Assembly: GCF_024713975.1 (NCBI RefSeq)
Contig: NC_091096.1
Span: 7,326,001-7,390,000, forward strand
Origin: Paralichthys olivaceus
Lineage: Eukaryota > Chordata > Actinopteri > Pleuronectiformes > Paralichthyidae
Direction of reading: 5' to 3'
Length of the DNA stretch: 64,000 nt
Part shown: positions 9,492-56,800 of the stretch, one piece after another
How positions within the stretch are numbered: the stretch's first letter is position 1
Layout: the number at the start of each line of letters is the position of its first letter
Program-made: the position numbers and the translations under genes
Notes under the pieces: model-generated
Told to the model about the DNA's origin: nothing
What the model saw: the letters and a program-made list of their open reading frames with translations, nothing else
The model's database searches: none

Positions 9492-10502
9492 TTCCTCACA
9501 AAGCCTCCTGCAAAGGGACCTGAATAAGGGCAGCTCTAAAGTGACATCATTATCCCCCAGACAACCATGATTAACACTTTGTAGATACTGAAACTTGAGA
9601 ATTTGAGAAAAAAAAGAATGAATTTTGTGAGAATGGTGATAACAGGAAAGCCACTTTCACTTCCTGCTAGAAATAAGAAGCAGAAACAGAGAGGACTCGT
9701 GACTCGCTCAGCTTGTTTAATGGTATGGTCAAGAAAGTGAGGTTTGAAGGCGACGTTGTTAAATGTGTTATTATTATTCAGTGTGACTGTGACTTCTAGC
9801 TTGTCCAATTCACTGTTCACTGAACTCTTTTACTTGTTTTGGTTTTCATTTAAAAAAAATCTTTAAATATCAAAATCCAGTCCCATCAAATTTGCAGCGA
9901 AATAAATCTTGGGGTTTTTACAATAAAAATATATGAAGTTAATCTCTGTTTAATAAAATCTGACAAAACATGTACATGAGTGGGTGTTTTTTCAGTAAAG
10001 AGTGAAACAAAAACCTCTGAGGGGTAAAAGTTTTGTGAGATGTTTTTTTAATGAGTAACTCTGGAATTATTGCATGTAGATTTTTTGTAGTAATTAATTG
10101 AATACAAATTATTACAAATATTCATTAAACAATGACTCTTTTCTTCTTCTTTTTCGTGTTAGAGGAGTTTTTTTTTAAATGGTGCACTACATGTTCAGAG
10201 ATGCTTTTCTCAAAACTAAATGCTTTGACACTTACAAAGACAGGAAGTCATGAGGTCAATTTAAAAACGAAAGTATGACAAGATTAAGCAATTACATGGT
10301 ACATGGATTCCTCTTATAACAACTGTTAACATAATATAGAAACAACTTTTTATTGTTTATTTTCATTGTGTAATTGTGTAAAAATTTAAATTACTCTACT
10401 TTCTATCATCTTATTTTATTTTTACTACTGATATTCTGATGTAGTGCGTGTTGCTGTCTTCTTGTTGTACCGAATACTTTGTGTATCACTTTGGTCGACC
10501 AA

Positions 10503-10565
10503 GTTGTTTTAAATGTGCTATAAAAATAAAACTGACATTGACATTGACTTTCATAACTAACATTA
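10503..10565. repeat. 63-base segment present only in copy 2, with retroelement-like tail
   Basis: Bases 10503-10565 are missing at the matching point of copy 1 (5480/5481). The sequence (TGCTATAAAAATAAAACTG, then ACATTG repeats) looks like the 3' tail of teleost SINE/LINE elements. Whether it was gained here or lost from copy 1 cannot be decided from two copies. Confidence 0.6.
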
Positions 10566-10700
10566 ACCTGAAAGAGGTTGTCTGTTACCATGTAAAGCCA
10601 GAAGAGGGCGCCCTTGAATATCTGCTAAATTTATCATTCTGTACATGAATTTCTGTCTTCATAAAATGTCCTTGAATCAATATTAAAATCATTACATTTC

Positions 10701-11200
10701 CTACACAACAAAAAGAAATGTTTTCCCTGAAACCATTTACTAATCTTCTTTCCTTATATTTGCATCCCTGCTTCTCTATTTGTCTTTGGAATACTATTAT
10801 TATTATGTTAATTTTTTTTAAAATGATTATTGTTACTGTTTGTTGTTTCTTCCATGCATGTCTGTATTAAGACATTAATATAAGTCCTCTATCCTTATAT
10901 ATTCATCCCTGCTTTTCTATTTTCTATGTTTTTATTTTCTTTATTTAACTTTTTATTGCTACTATCCTATGAATAAAGTTATTATCAATATGAATATTAT
11001 GATTATTGATTTAGTCTTCTGTTTAATATTTCTGTTCTGTAAATCCGTTTCTACATGTTCTATCAATACTTACCTGATTTATCTGTGTATGTTTTTTTGT
11101 GCAAACTTTGAATTGTCTATTTCTTTACTTCGTCTATAACCAGACAAGGAAAGATTAGGGAAACAAGGTCCAGCATAAGATTTTTATTTCGAAAGTCCCA
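10701..11200. other. AT-rich intergenic DNA between the Ly6 array and msh3
   Basis: No gene, RNA or clear repeat family recognised. I looked on the minus strand for a dhfr first exon next to the msh3 promoter and saw none. Confidence 0.6.
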
Positions 11201-11432
11201 ACCGGAAACTGCAGATTGTTCTATCAGAGGAGACTCATGGGGATTTGACGTTGGCTGCGTCATTTACGCGCCAGTGTGACCTCAGTACATGCGCCGCTGT
11301 GTTTTGAAAAGTGGCTGCAGTGAGACGTGTGTGAGTGTGTGTCTGTGTGTGTGTGTTTAGCTGTGTGTGTGTGTGTGTGTGTGAGTCACAGAGAAGTCTA
11401 ACCTGCACAGTTTGAGAGAAGCGATAGAAAAG
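11201..11432 (+). promoter_or_regulatory. msh3: msh3 promoter region and 5' UTR
   Basis: Sequence upstream of the msh3 ATG contains CRE-like TGACG/CGTCA elements and an E2F-like TTTACGCGCC at 11263-11272, plausible for an S-phase repair gene. No TATA box is evident. Two GT-rich runs (about 11330-11385) lie just before the start and probably fall in the 5' UTR. Transcription start is not determined. Confidence 0.5.
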
Positions 11433-45459
<34,027 letters not shown>

Positions 45460-46989
45460 CAAAGCTGCAGCAGACGTCAACACATGAAGAGGAGAGAACT
45501 TGGCTGTCTGTGAATCAACATGATGAAAGATGATTACACATGATGATTACAAAGCCTGTTTCACAGAAGGCTTGGTGCTGAAGGAGAAAAGCAGTTGTAT
45601 GATAAGGATTTTTATCTATCTCAGGTTCTCACCATCATCTGTACTGTAACTGAATTGTCTAAACAGGCTGATGTAGATTTTTACCAACCAGACGATATGT
45701 GACTTCATGTGTTTGGTGGTTGAGTAAAGAAAACTTAAATCTTTGATTGTCAGAGATTGTTGTTTTAATATTTCACCTCCAAAACCTTTTTCCAAGTCAT
45801 GTTGGATATTTTTAAAAAGCAACAAAACAAACAAAAGAGGAAAAACGAACCAGAGGTGTCATCTGTTTTTAATCCCACACATTCTTCATCCTTGTCCACA
45901 TGGGTTGCCTACATCACCCACAATGCAACTCAAGCACAGACAGTTGAGTTTCAGGTATGTTATGCAAGTAGAGGCCACGGTTAAAGTCCAGGAGCAGCCA
46001 TCCTGCAGATTTGCTTTTCCTAGTGAAGTGAATGTTTTATCCTCTCCCTCGCTCACACAGGTCGGAGCTAAACGAGAGGCGAAGGGTTGACACTGCCACA
46101 TTCAGGTATGTGTGACCGTCCCCAGATGAGCGGTGGGCTTCACAGGCCGGATGAGCTCATGTTTTTAAACCTGTTTAGCCTCAGATTTATTCTGCCATCT
46201 TTAGACTCTTCATCCCCCTATGTCTGCTCTTGAGCCAGTTTATTCGACTTGAGGCAGCTTCCCCCCCAGAGCCCAAACGACCTTTAAACAGACTTTAATG
46301 TGAGATAAAATAAAAAGAGTAGAAAGTGTGAAGGAGATAGATTTTAACATACAGGTTTTTTAAATGTTTAGCCTCACTGGGGTTTGTCTTATTGTTCTTT
46401 ACCTATTATTGTTCTTTACCTATTATTAATGTATTCATGTGCGCTCTGAATCCTACGCTATTAATAATGCAGAAACAAATCACAACATTTGACTCGACCT
46501 CACATCTCCATCTCTCTCACCCACTCATGCTCCGCCTTTAATTCCGCCAACTCCAAGATCAGCTCCCATCACCAGAGAGAGAAAGAGAGAGAGACACTGT
46601 GTGAGAGTGTGAGTGTGTTAGGGAGAGAGAGAGAGAGCGATCGAACCACTGACACATAGCTTTAAAGGGTCTGCGCTCCTGTCAGTGTTTGTCCACTTGA
46701 GGGTTCGTCCCTCTGTGAACGACCTCTCCGCTTCTCACTCGTTCATGTGTCCGACCATCAGAATGGATTAATTCTAACGCTCGTGGGACTCTGACATCTT
46801 CATCCTGCTATGAGTTCCTCTGCGGAGACGCTTCCGTCAGCGGGGCAACTTTTCCGTGCGCAACGGCGCAGCTGAGCCGCGCGTCCCTCGGTGGGACAGT
46901 TAACACGCAACACCACGGACATGGACTCGCGGTGAAAACTGCGGACTTGTCCCACTTTACTCTCTCCCCCCCCAAAACCGGTCGTCGAG
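45460..46989. other. msh3 3' UTR, intergenic DNA and rasgrf2 5' region
   Basis: An AATAAA at 46309-46314 is a possible msh3 poly(A) signal, though nearer non-canonical signals may be used. A GA-rich stretch lies at about 46575-46640. The last 300 bases are richer in CpG and probably contain the rasgrf2 promoter and 5' UTR. No TATA box is evident. Confidence 0.5.
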
Positions 46990-47265
46990 ATGCAGAAGAG
47001 CGTGCGCTACAACGAGGGACACGCGCTGTTTCTGTCGGTGGTCGCGCGTAAAGAGGGCACCAAGCGCGGGTACCTGAGCAAGAAGACGGCGGAGAACAGC
47101 CGCTGGCACGAGAAGTTCTTCGCCTTGTACCAGAATATACTGTTCTACTTCGAGAACGAGCAGAGCGCGAGACCTGCAGGGATTTACCTGTTGGAAGGAT
47201 GCACCTGCGAGCGCGCGCCGGCGCCCAAGATGTCCACCACGGTGAGAGAAGCTCTGGAGAAACAG
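46990..47265 (+). CDS. rasgrf2: rasgrf2 exon 1 (residues 1-92)
   Basis: ATG in CGAGATGC context starts [13 protein letters not shown], the conserved RasGRF N-terminus. Donor CAG|GTGAGA, phase 0. Confidence 0.95.
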
Positions 47266-50200
47266 GTGAGAGAGAGAGAGAGCGCTAAACCCCAGCAGTC
47301 AGTGGACTCGTCTCCACATCTCATCACATCTGTCTGTACAACTTCACATGACATGAGTGTGAGGAACAAACTGATGCATGGCAACAGACAACACAATACC
47401 TCAGAGGTAACCTGCTGTGGTTTTCACATAAACTCTATTCACCAATTCTGTACTTTAAAAATAACAAGAATCAACAACAAGAATATACATGATCAGAAAG
47501 TTTCCTCAAAATCAAACTGACTCTTTTGTTGGCTACTATGCAGCACAAAGTGTCTGGCTCTCAGCTCTCTACAGAAAGCCCTGCAGCATTAAGAGCTCCA
47601 GTGCATCCTCCCTGAGCAGGTGACCATCCTCCAAGGATTCAGATGCAAATGGGAGTAGGCTGGTAGCAGAGAACATGCAGGAGCAGTTACAGCACAACAC
47701 AGCTCCTGCATTTCTTTTTCTGATCCACAAATAAGCTCCTTACCTGTGAGCAAACTGTGAAAATATATTTGCTTTCTGTTGCTGGCCAGTTACTACAGAA
47801 TATTCCTCATTTCCGAGTTTGAACCTGCAAATATGTTGCATTTTCATGATGCAAATACGATTATTCTAAGCAGCAATTTCTTTTTAGCTCAATGTCAAAT
47901 TTATTACAAGTCAGACGGTGGGAGGCTCAATGCAGCAACAGGTTCCTGTATTTAACCCTATGAATGCTACAAAGTAAGAAAACACTTTTTCCTCCTGGAT
48001 GCATTTTATATTGAATGAAATATTTATTCCCAGGATGCCACGTTTTATATTCCCTAACATTACATCATATAGAAATATTCTAGATGCTTCATTCACTGCA
48101 GTGTGGCACATTTAGTGTTTTCAGAAACCTGTTGTCTGAACTGTACTATGGAAAGAATTAGTATTAGTTGACCCTCTCTTCAATGCTGCTGGTCTGTAAA
48201 AAGGTTCTGGCATTTTGTACCTGTAGAGCTGTGATGTGTGCAGTAAAATATTTTGGTGAAACATGTCAGTGGCTGTGCTCCTTGCAGTTGCCTCAGTATT
48301 GTTGCTCCGACAGGTAGGAAGAGCTTGTTGCTAGGAAACATTTGATTTACCGTTTGCACAAATAATTGTGCTTTTCATAAAAAAAACCCTAAAAATGAAT
48401 GCATATTTAATGGTCACAAATCACATCAATGAGGTTTCATCACTCGTAGAATCGGTCTTTGTGAATATATTCATGAGTTGTATTCTAATGTAACAGAGAA
48501 TACCCACTGATTTCTGCTCAGTTGGCCTCGGGAACTGTGAGCATGTGTGTGCACAGGCATCGTGCCCGTTGAAATACACTGGGAGGAATGTGAAGAGGAA
48601 AGAGAATTGACCTGTCACAGTTTAAGAAAGTATTGAGGAGACGTTGAGTGGATGCAATCACATGGAAGTTTGAAGAGTGGTTAAAAATGGCTGCCAATCA
48701 CCATCAAACGGAAAAATGAATCTCCAAAGATGTTCTTGCACAGTGGACCCGTCTCTTTAAATGTGTAGAAAAGACAACTCATTCCAGATGTCTGCAGATG
48801 GAGGAGCCACTAAGTGTGGTTTTAATCAAGCAACACATGAAGAGTTTGTCTTTATTTCTCCAATGGGTTTGTTATGAATGATCATGAAAGGATAAAATAA
48901 TTCTCTTTTCGAGGGGAAAAAAAACTACACGTGGCTCCGACCGCTGACGTGGATGTGAGCGTAGAACCTGCCTCTCCTGATGTTTCCCAGCTCGTCCTTC
49001 ATGATCTCATTTTATCCTCTTTCTACGCTGTCTCACTCTCACTCTACAGCTGTGATGTTTAATTAGGGCTATTTCCAATCTGCCTGCGGCTGAAACTCTA
49101 TTACTACATATGCAAACGGGGAGGAAACCAAATAACGGTGGCATTTTGTTGGGCTTATGAGGTGCGTGTGTGTGTGTGTTTGATAATCAAATGTCAGTCA
49201 GGAAGAATCTAGATCTTCTAGACAAAGGCCTCCATCTCTCCATCAGTCGCTCTTCCTCTTCACTGTTTCGCTGCACAGTCAAGTGAGGCTGCCAGCAACC
49301 CGCAGTATCACACCCCCACAGTGAACCACAATGCGACCACACAAATAACACACAGCCACCGCCGCCCGCTCACTCCCTCTGTCTCACTCTCAGATAGACA
49401 CAAGCCCTTCAAATAATTTAGGAGAGTGTTCACACTGGCCTGAATGGTTTCCACAGCGACTAGACGTGCACTGCTGATGGGAACACGTGTGTGTAAATGG
49501 CAAAAATAATTGTCAAATTATCCCTCCTCCCGTCGCCAGGTGTCGGGTCGGTTATTGATCCCAGAGAGAGTTCATGAGAGGCCATGAACAAGTGGAGACG
49601 CTACCAACTCTCTGTTTCCAGAATGCCACTCCAATGTCACAATTTGCTGAGAGATTCAAAGGCCAGGTGTTTGTTTCTCTAAAGGCTGTTTGTCGTGTTG
49701 TAATAAAAAGCAAATCAATATCTCAAAGGTTTATTTCTTCATTTTTCCCGACACGTTTAGAAAACAAAGTTTTTGTCAGCTTTTGGTCAGTTCAGTTAGA
49801 TATTTGTCTTCCCCTGATTTCCCTAGATTGAGTATTAAACACAAAAAGCTGATGACAGCTTGACATCATGAACTGGTGATGAAACTAATGTTTCAGTCTG
49901 AGGAACAGGTTCGGTACGACGGCTCTGAGGTGCAAAGCACAATTTTGCAGACTGAGATTAAGGTAACTGGAGACTCTGAATGTGCGTGTGATTGGTTGTT
50001 TGTCTCTGTAAGTCGGCCCTGCGATGCACTGGCGGTGTGTCCAGGTTGTACCCGCCTCTTGCTCATTGTCAACTGGGACTGGCAACCTGGATTAGCACCA
50101 AAACTCAATGGGTTCCTTCCTGACCAACACCACATCCTTCCACTAAGTTTCCTGCTATCACTCTTGTAGGTTTTGTGTTATCTTCCTAACAAACAATCGA

Positions 50201-50821
50201 ACAGGAGTGAAAAAAATAACCTTCTTGGAAGAGGCGCCCATAAGACTAACTACCTGCTGATTTGTTAATGTTTTGGACAAATGTGGAGATTAATGATTTG
50301 TGTTCATGCTGCTGATACATCAAGTAAACTGCTAATATCTACCTTTAAATAGCTTCAGTGTTGCTGTCCAAAGCATCCAGATCACTGCAGCAAAACCTTT
50401 GATCCAATCTTCGGGTTTGAGCAGGGAGGCAGTTCATGTGTAAAATTTTTAAAACCAGCCTTTTGTATCTATTGAAGAGGAACCATGTTCATGTTTCCAC
50501 AACTAATGTCTCATCACTGTCACCAAGGATGCTTTAAAAGGGACGGACAAATTGTCTGTAAAGGGGGTTAGAATCTGTGACGTCTTCTTTATCCATGTGT
50601 GAGGCTCGTGGCTGTAGTGCAGTGAAAGAGACAGTTTCATTAGAACCTTGGAGCAGGTTGGTTCAGTGTCGTTGGATGTGGCTGCACCGGCTTTAATAAA
50701 GTGTGTTTTCATTGAGCTGGAGACGCACAGGGTTGTTTTCAAAGCCTCTCTTCTCATTAGAGTTGATGCGGGAAAATGTGGGATGACCCTTTGGAGCTGA
50801 AGTGCGAGCACCGACGCCCTG

Positions 50822-50862
<41 letters not shown>

Positions 50863-53800
50863 TATTTTCATTAGAAAACTCCTCTCGCTCTAAATGCTCC
50901 TCTCACAACGTCACATTTTCGCTGCTGCTCTCACTGATCATCTGCATTAAGGAACCAGCTCTTCCTGTGGTGCTGTATGAGTCTGATCTGCTTTCCCTCT
51001 GCAGGCTGCTTTTCATTTTCAAGTGTTGGAGCCATTACAGACCTCAGTACTTTTGGATACAAATTTAAAACTGGCATCTGTCTTCAGTCTTTCTCTTTTA
51101 TTTTAAAAGCTGCACTAATCAAAGTGTGGTCAATGAGGATGAATAAAAAAATACTCCAGATACAACAACAATATTCAGGTTTCTAATGTTTAAGCATGTA
51201 ATATTTATATATATTACATACAGTTGGAAGAAAAAGAAATTGTTATGTAGTTTTCTTTCAGAGTGAGATGAGGATGTCACTCTCATGTTTGTGTCTAATG
51301 TGGAGCTAGAGCCAGGAGACTGCATCGAGCTTTGAAACCCCAGGAAATCTGTGTCCAAAGTTCAAAATCTGTTAAACACAGTGATGATTAAAGCAGCCAT
51401 ATCTCAGGACCCTGGAACCAGCGGGTGTCCTTGGACTTACGATTTATGATAAGGCCATCGTTTTTTTCAATGTGTCGAGTATTTTTTATTTTCGATACAT
51501 TGGAGTTAGTGTGATTTTTAAATAGTTGTTTAATGCCTGAATTTGAAAGCTCATTATATTATGACACAAAATCCATATTAGGTTAAAGTGTATTTGAAAA
51601 CTCCTGTCCAGGTCTGATAGCTGCACATGTACTATTAGTGTGTGTGAGTAGGGGGTCTGTGAAACATTTTACAGCTAAACTGAATGTTTCGATAACCACA
51701 TCACCATACCAGGTGTGTATGGTGATGTGTTTACAACTTGTGGTGCCTTTCGCAGGATTGAGTGACATAATGCATTTTGTTTGTACGCTGTAAAGTTGTG
51801 GACTTGACAAATAATTCTAATATTTTCTGCTGCAGATTTGCTGATTCTTTCTCTGCAAAATAGCAACATGATATGAAAATGTTGCAGCATGTTGATCAGC
51901 CTGTCAGGAGAGCTGTGTCTGTGTCAGTGTCAGGGTTGATTCGAGCAGAGGTGAGAACTTTAAAGAAGCATCCAACCACAACACGTGTACGATGGGAGAA
52001 AAAATGTGTGGCTTTATTACATGTGCGTGTGTTTTTTGACCTATATGTAGAGTGAGGAGGACAGTGGTGAAAGTAAACCATGGAGGAGGGGAGCAATCAG
52101 TTTAATCTCCGGATAAACGAACAGGTAATCCCTGATCACAGTATTATGAGGCAAGCACAACAAGTTGTATACAGTGTGTGTATGAGTGATAGCTGTGTGT
52201 GTGTGTGGGTGTGTGTGGGTGTGTGTGTGTGTGTGTGTGGGGGGGGTCTCTGGAGGAAGTGAACAGCATGCAGGGCAATGAGAAAACAGCAGGATGTAGG
52301 AAGTTGAACCAGTGATTTCACATTCGCTGCCACATCATTAGTTGAATTGAGTGGTTACATAAAGTAAAGCTGCAGCTACAGGAAACAACTCTTTTACGGA
52401 GAGAACAGGGACATTTAAACTCTAGAGAGATGAAGAACAATCTGCCACGTGTTGGGTTTTATACTATATATATATTTATGATGGCTTTCCTCAAACTAAG
52501 GAAAATGAGGCATTTGAAAGAAATACTAAAATCCACCAACCTGTCGCTCTAAAGCTCATTAATTAACAGTAATTAGTGAATAACCCTGTCAAACGTGTAA
52601 AGACCCAGGTTTAGTGGTTTTACAGCGTTTATGTGCCAGACCATTTCCTGGCTGGTTGCGGTGACCTCCTTCTGACTTGTTGTGAGGTTTTTAAAACTTT
52701 TCAGCTGCTAAAGCTAAGATGAGTGATTACACCACGTCTTCTGTAAGCCAATGTCTATAGCCTTATAATCATTAGACACATGTATATAAATCTCATCTAA
52801 GTCGTGCAAGAACAACAGTTATTTTAACAACAGCATATTTTCATAAATTTTAATGCTCAAGAAAGAACATGGTTTTGTTCTTTGTACTACTTTATTTATT
52901 ATGGCAAATATTATGGAAGACATCTGGCCACCTATTAAAAGCTAATGCATAATTCATGGTGTTGTCGAAGATGAATGGGTGTGCAGCCTGTGGTGGTAAG
53001 ATTTATATTGTTGAACACACAGGGTTTTAACAACAGCCGCAGTTTCTTTGTTCTTGTCATCGGAGCATTTCATGAAGCCGCGCTACGTACAAAGAGACAT
53101 TACTGCCCCTGTGGGAGCACGACAGGAGTTGAGAAATGAGAGGAATAGAAAGAGGAGATTGAGAGTCTGATCCTGAAAACTGGTGGGTGTGAAAAGTAAC
53201 CTCACACCACTTCTTCCTCCAAGTAATCTTCCCAGGGCTTCTTCTCAACAATGACTTTTGTTATGTCAGTATCGGACTTAACTCTCGTAAAAGGGTAATA
53301 ATGTAGGCTTTTTATGGAAATTATGAAAAAGCTATGCTCTTAATCGATTAAAGATTATTTGTTTCTTGTTTCTGTAGAATGATTACATACCCTGTGTTCT
53401 CAGATGAAAGAACTGAAATTTGTTGTGACCATGTTTGTTGATATGTCTGAGACATTGTGTTCCCCCTCATGAACCATGCTGACGACAGGAGGTTTGATTT
53501 TCCCTGTTGTGTTAATCACTCACTATTGCATGTGTTTTTTTTATGGTATCTTACTCTGTTTTGTTCCATTCTTTTCAAGAAGACACCACGTGGTGCATAT
53601 ACTCCCACATACACCCACGCACACATAGAGGGAATCCAGTTTATGGATTATATCACTTCCTCTAACAAACACATGAATCTGGTCTCTGTTGTATTTCTCT
53701 GTAATGGTAATTATCACCCTGTGGGACTTGTGGGATCATTGTGTGGAGCCCGATTCGTGGGAGCATGCAGTGCAAAGGTGGAGACACAGCGGCTTCCAGT

Positions 53801-56800
53801 GAAGCCGAGTTTTAAAGCAGCTTCGTAATGATTTTCTTCCACTTCCTTCGTGTAATCAGCACGTATAGATCTCAGGAAAAAGATGAGACAAAAACCTACT
53901 GTTGCTCTGAACGTGGTCAGAGATTATCTGCAAACACACAAGATAAAGCCAAACTGTGATTGCTTTCCTCCACAGCTCAGAAATATATTTTAGCAAGGGA
54001 ACGTTTGGTTTTAGAAAATAAGGCCAACCTTTGTGGTTTGACATTGATATTAACGTACAGTTTCTGATAAAACACAGTATATCAGATGAAACAAGGCAGT
54101 CGCACAATAATGTATCTTTGTGAGCTACCTGCTGCTAAAGCTCCCGTAAGCTTTGAATTGGGTTTGTGTTTAAAAGGTACTTACATGCTGTTGATAATAA
54201 AAGGAGAAAACACAGTGCAGCTTTGGGAGTCATTGCTGATATTCATTTAATAGGTGTCATTGAATGGCAAACCTTATTCTCTTACTTTTATTTTAATCAC
54301 CAATGCCTGTGGGTATGTGTGTATGAGCCCATTTACTGTCATTTACTGTACTACAGGTTTTTACTGTTCTACTCAGCTGCTGGTTTCTACTAATTAAAGT
54401 GTATAATGAAAACAGCAGACATTTGAAACTAATTAAACATTACACTGAACATCAAATTCACATTATTTTTGTTTTAGTTCAGTAGGCAAAAACACAGGGG
54501 CAGATCCAGGGGTGGGGCCAGGGGGCACTGACCCCAGCTTGAATCTGATTGGCCCCTGAAGTACCCCTTTCCTTTCGTAGTCTTATTTTGAATAAACTTG
54601 TCACTTATTATGAATACCAACAATACACAGGACAATTTGTTTAAACTTACTTTTAAATAAACAATGTGTCTGAACAAGGAACACATGTCAGAGATGTGTG
54701 GCTTTGCTAAAAGCTATAGAGACAACAGTAAACAAGTAATGATTAAAATGAGCACTTTACTGAATCAGAAAATTGAGCATGGTTGTTGGTCATATAATTG
54801 GCCCCTCTGGTTAAATTGTGGCCCCTTTATGGCCCCTGATCTAGAAAAATCCTAGCTCCACCACTGCATACTGGTAAAAATCTCTGTGTGGAACATTTGT
54901 AAATGTTGTATTGGATCCTTCATGGCAGAAACGCAGTACTTCTTTGATGCCCTTCTGCTTTGTAATAGTACAGTACTTAACCTATATACACTATACAGAG
55001 AGTGCTCTATGTGACTGTGCTGTTTCTTTATTGTCATTCAGCCTTTGAGTGTATACACAGCCCGAATGGGGATCAATCCTTTTACATGTTCAGTGCACAT
55101 GCCTCTTTCTACCCACTGAAGTGCACAACATCCAAGCTGTTAAATGCTGCTTTCAAATGCGGAGAGGCAGAGTCAAGAAAAGATTAAAAAAAAAAAAAAC
55201 TAGACTAGTTATTGTACAACATAATTAGTCCTCTCATCAGCGCAGATACCAAAGTAGACAGCAGTGTTGTATCATTAGTGGCAATTCCAGTCCCTAATCA
55301 TCAGTGAATCCCAACAGTGATTATGTCCTCTCCGCCTTTAAATATTTACAGATATTATTCTGATTCTTCAACCATCGTTTCCCAAATGAATCTATTACAA
55401 ATAAGTCCAGTTCCATGTTAAACTCTTCAATCTTCAATAGGGAATAAAGGTATATTCAACACAGATATACCATGAACCCTAAGGTGTGTTTGTAGGAGGT
55501 ATTCATTTCCCAATGTTCAGTCTCTGTTGGACAGTATAAAGTTGTCAGAACTTCTCACTTGACACATCTGTTCTCACGGCAGGCAGTTTTGAATGACTGA
55601 CCTGAAATTGCGTCTGGATAATAACATTTGCTGCCCTTCATTGTGTCTGTGTCTTGCTCTGTGGTGTTAAAACGCACTTTGTGTCACGCTGTCAGTCGCA
55701 CACTCTCATTTTCTATAATGGCCGTTTCTCAGGAGAAAAAAAAAGGTTTCAGGTGGTAAATCGGTCGTTAAGAGTGTAAGTGTAGGAAAGAATCTGTCTT
55801 TTTGTCTCTTCTACTTCTCCTCTCTGTCTTTATTTGTCTTAATGAAATTTCTTACAGTACAGTGACGGCCCCGAGGCATGGAGGGTACGTTTGAGCCGAT
55901 ATGAAGGGAGAGTGAGCTGGTTGAGCTGAATGGTACTGTAGAGTTAGGGAACTGTGTGTTTACAGCTCAGAGGGAGTTAGAACTCTTGCTGCGTCTAATG
56001 AGGACACAGTTACAGTGTAACTCGGTGCAGTGCATTAATGCCACGAGGTCCAGCATAATGCAAAATCTCCTGTATAGGATGATATACCATTACACTTTAA
56101 TGACTGCCTGAGGGTATATGGGTCACTGCTGCAGCAAGTAGTGATAATATACAGTAGTAGTTGAAAACATTTGAACCCACAAACTGGCAACTTTAACGAA
56201 TGTCAAGCAGAGAGTAGAACAGGAGACTCAAGAAGAGTGAACAACACCCACATTATGTAAAGTATCTTGGGAACAGGAATTCAATTCAACAAAAAATAAT
56301 ACCAATGTTTCACCCAATTACCATGTATGTCAACATGTGCTTTTCATATTCTATGTATCCTTGAGGTCTAACAACAGTGGTGAATGCATTTCACTTCCCA
56401 TAATATATTTGCAAACTGGATTCCTAAGCATATAATCTGCATTTTTATACCCATATTTGCTAGATGGATGCAAGGACACTGCAAAACCACTCTGCTGCCA
56501 CCAGCTGTCTGTGGCATGCATGCATGTACATTCTCAGCACAATGCATGATGGCAAGCAGCTAGTTTGCATGGCTAGCATCATTAGCCTAGCTGTATGTAC
56601 AGTATGTGTAGCTGCAGTGCTTTTTATCCCCAGCAGCACCATGGTGTGTTAGTGATTGTGTTAGGGACAGGTGTTTTTACAATGAAAATGAATGTGTCCA
56701 TCCGGGTGTCATGTTTACGTCACTGTTGATCGGGGCCGTCGCCTCTTTGCTTTATTACGCCGGGAGAGCCGACAGTTTCACAGGGAGGTGACACGTGCCT

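Larger units (their letters stand above)
5616..10700. repeat. Tandem duplication, copy 2 (internally deleted)
   Basis: Second unit of the duplicated Ly6 block. It keeps Ly6 gene B' complete but has lost the segment equivalent to 96-1220 of copy 1, and with it exons 2 and 3 of gene A'. The deletion point lies in a C-run followed by an A-run (about 6209-6240). The right edge of similarity is 10700. Bases 5616-6148 have no partner in the window, since the matching part of copy 1 would lie left of base 1. Confidence 0.93.

Noticed and set aside
11412-11432. Earlier in-frame start for msh3
   Set aside because: The open frame extends upstream only through a TTG codon. The first ATG is at 11433.
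47266-47520. Continuation of the rasgrf2 reading frame past 47265 to 47520
   Set aside because: The frame stays open by chance. A GTGAGA donor after CAG and the good join to [12 protein letters not shown] at 58751 show that the exon ends at 47265.
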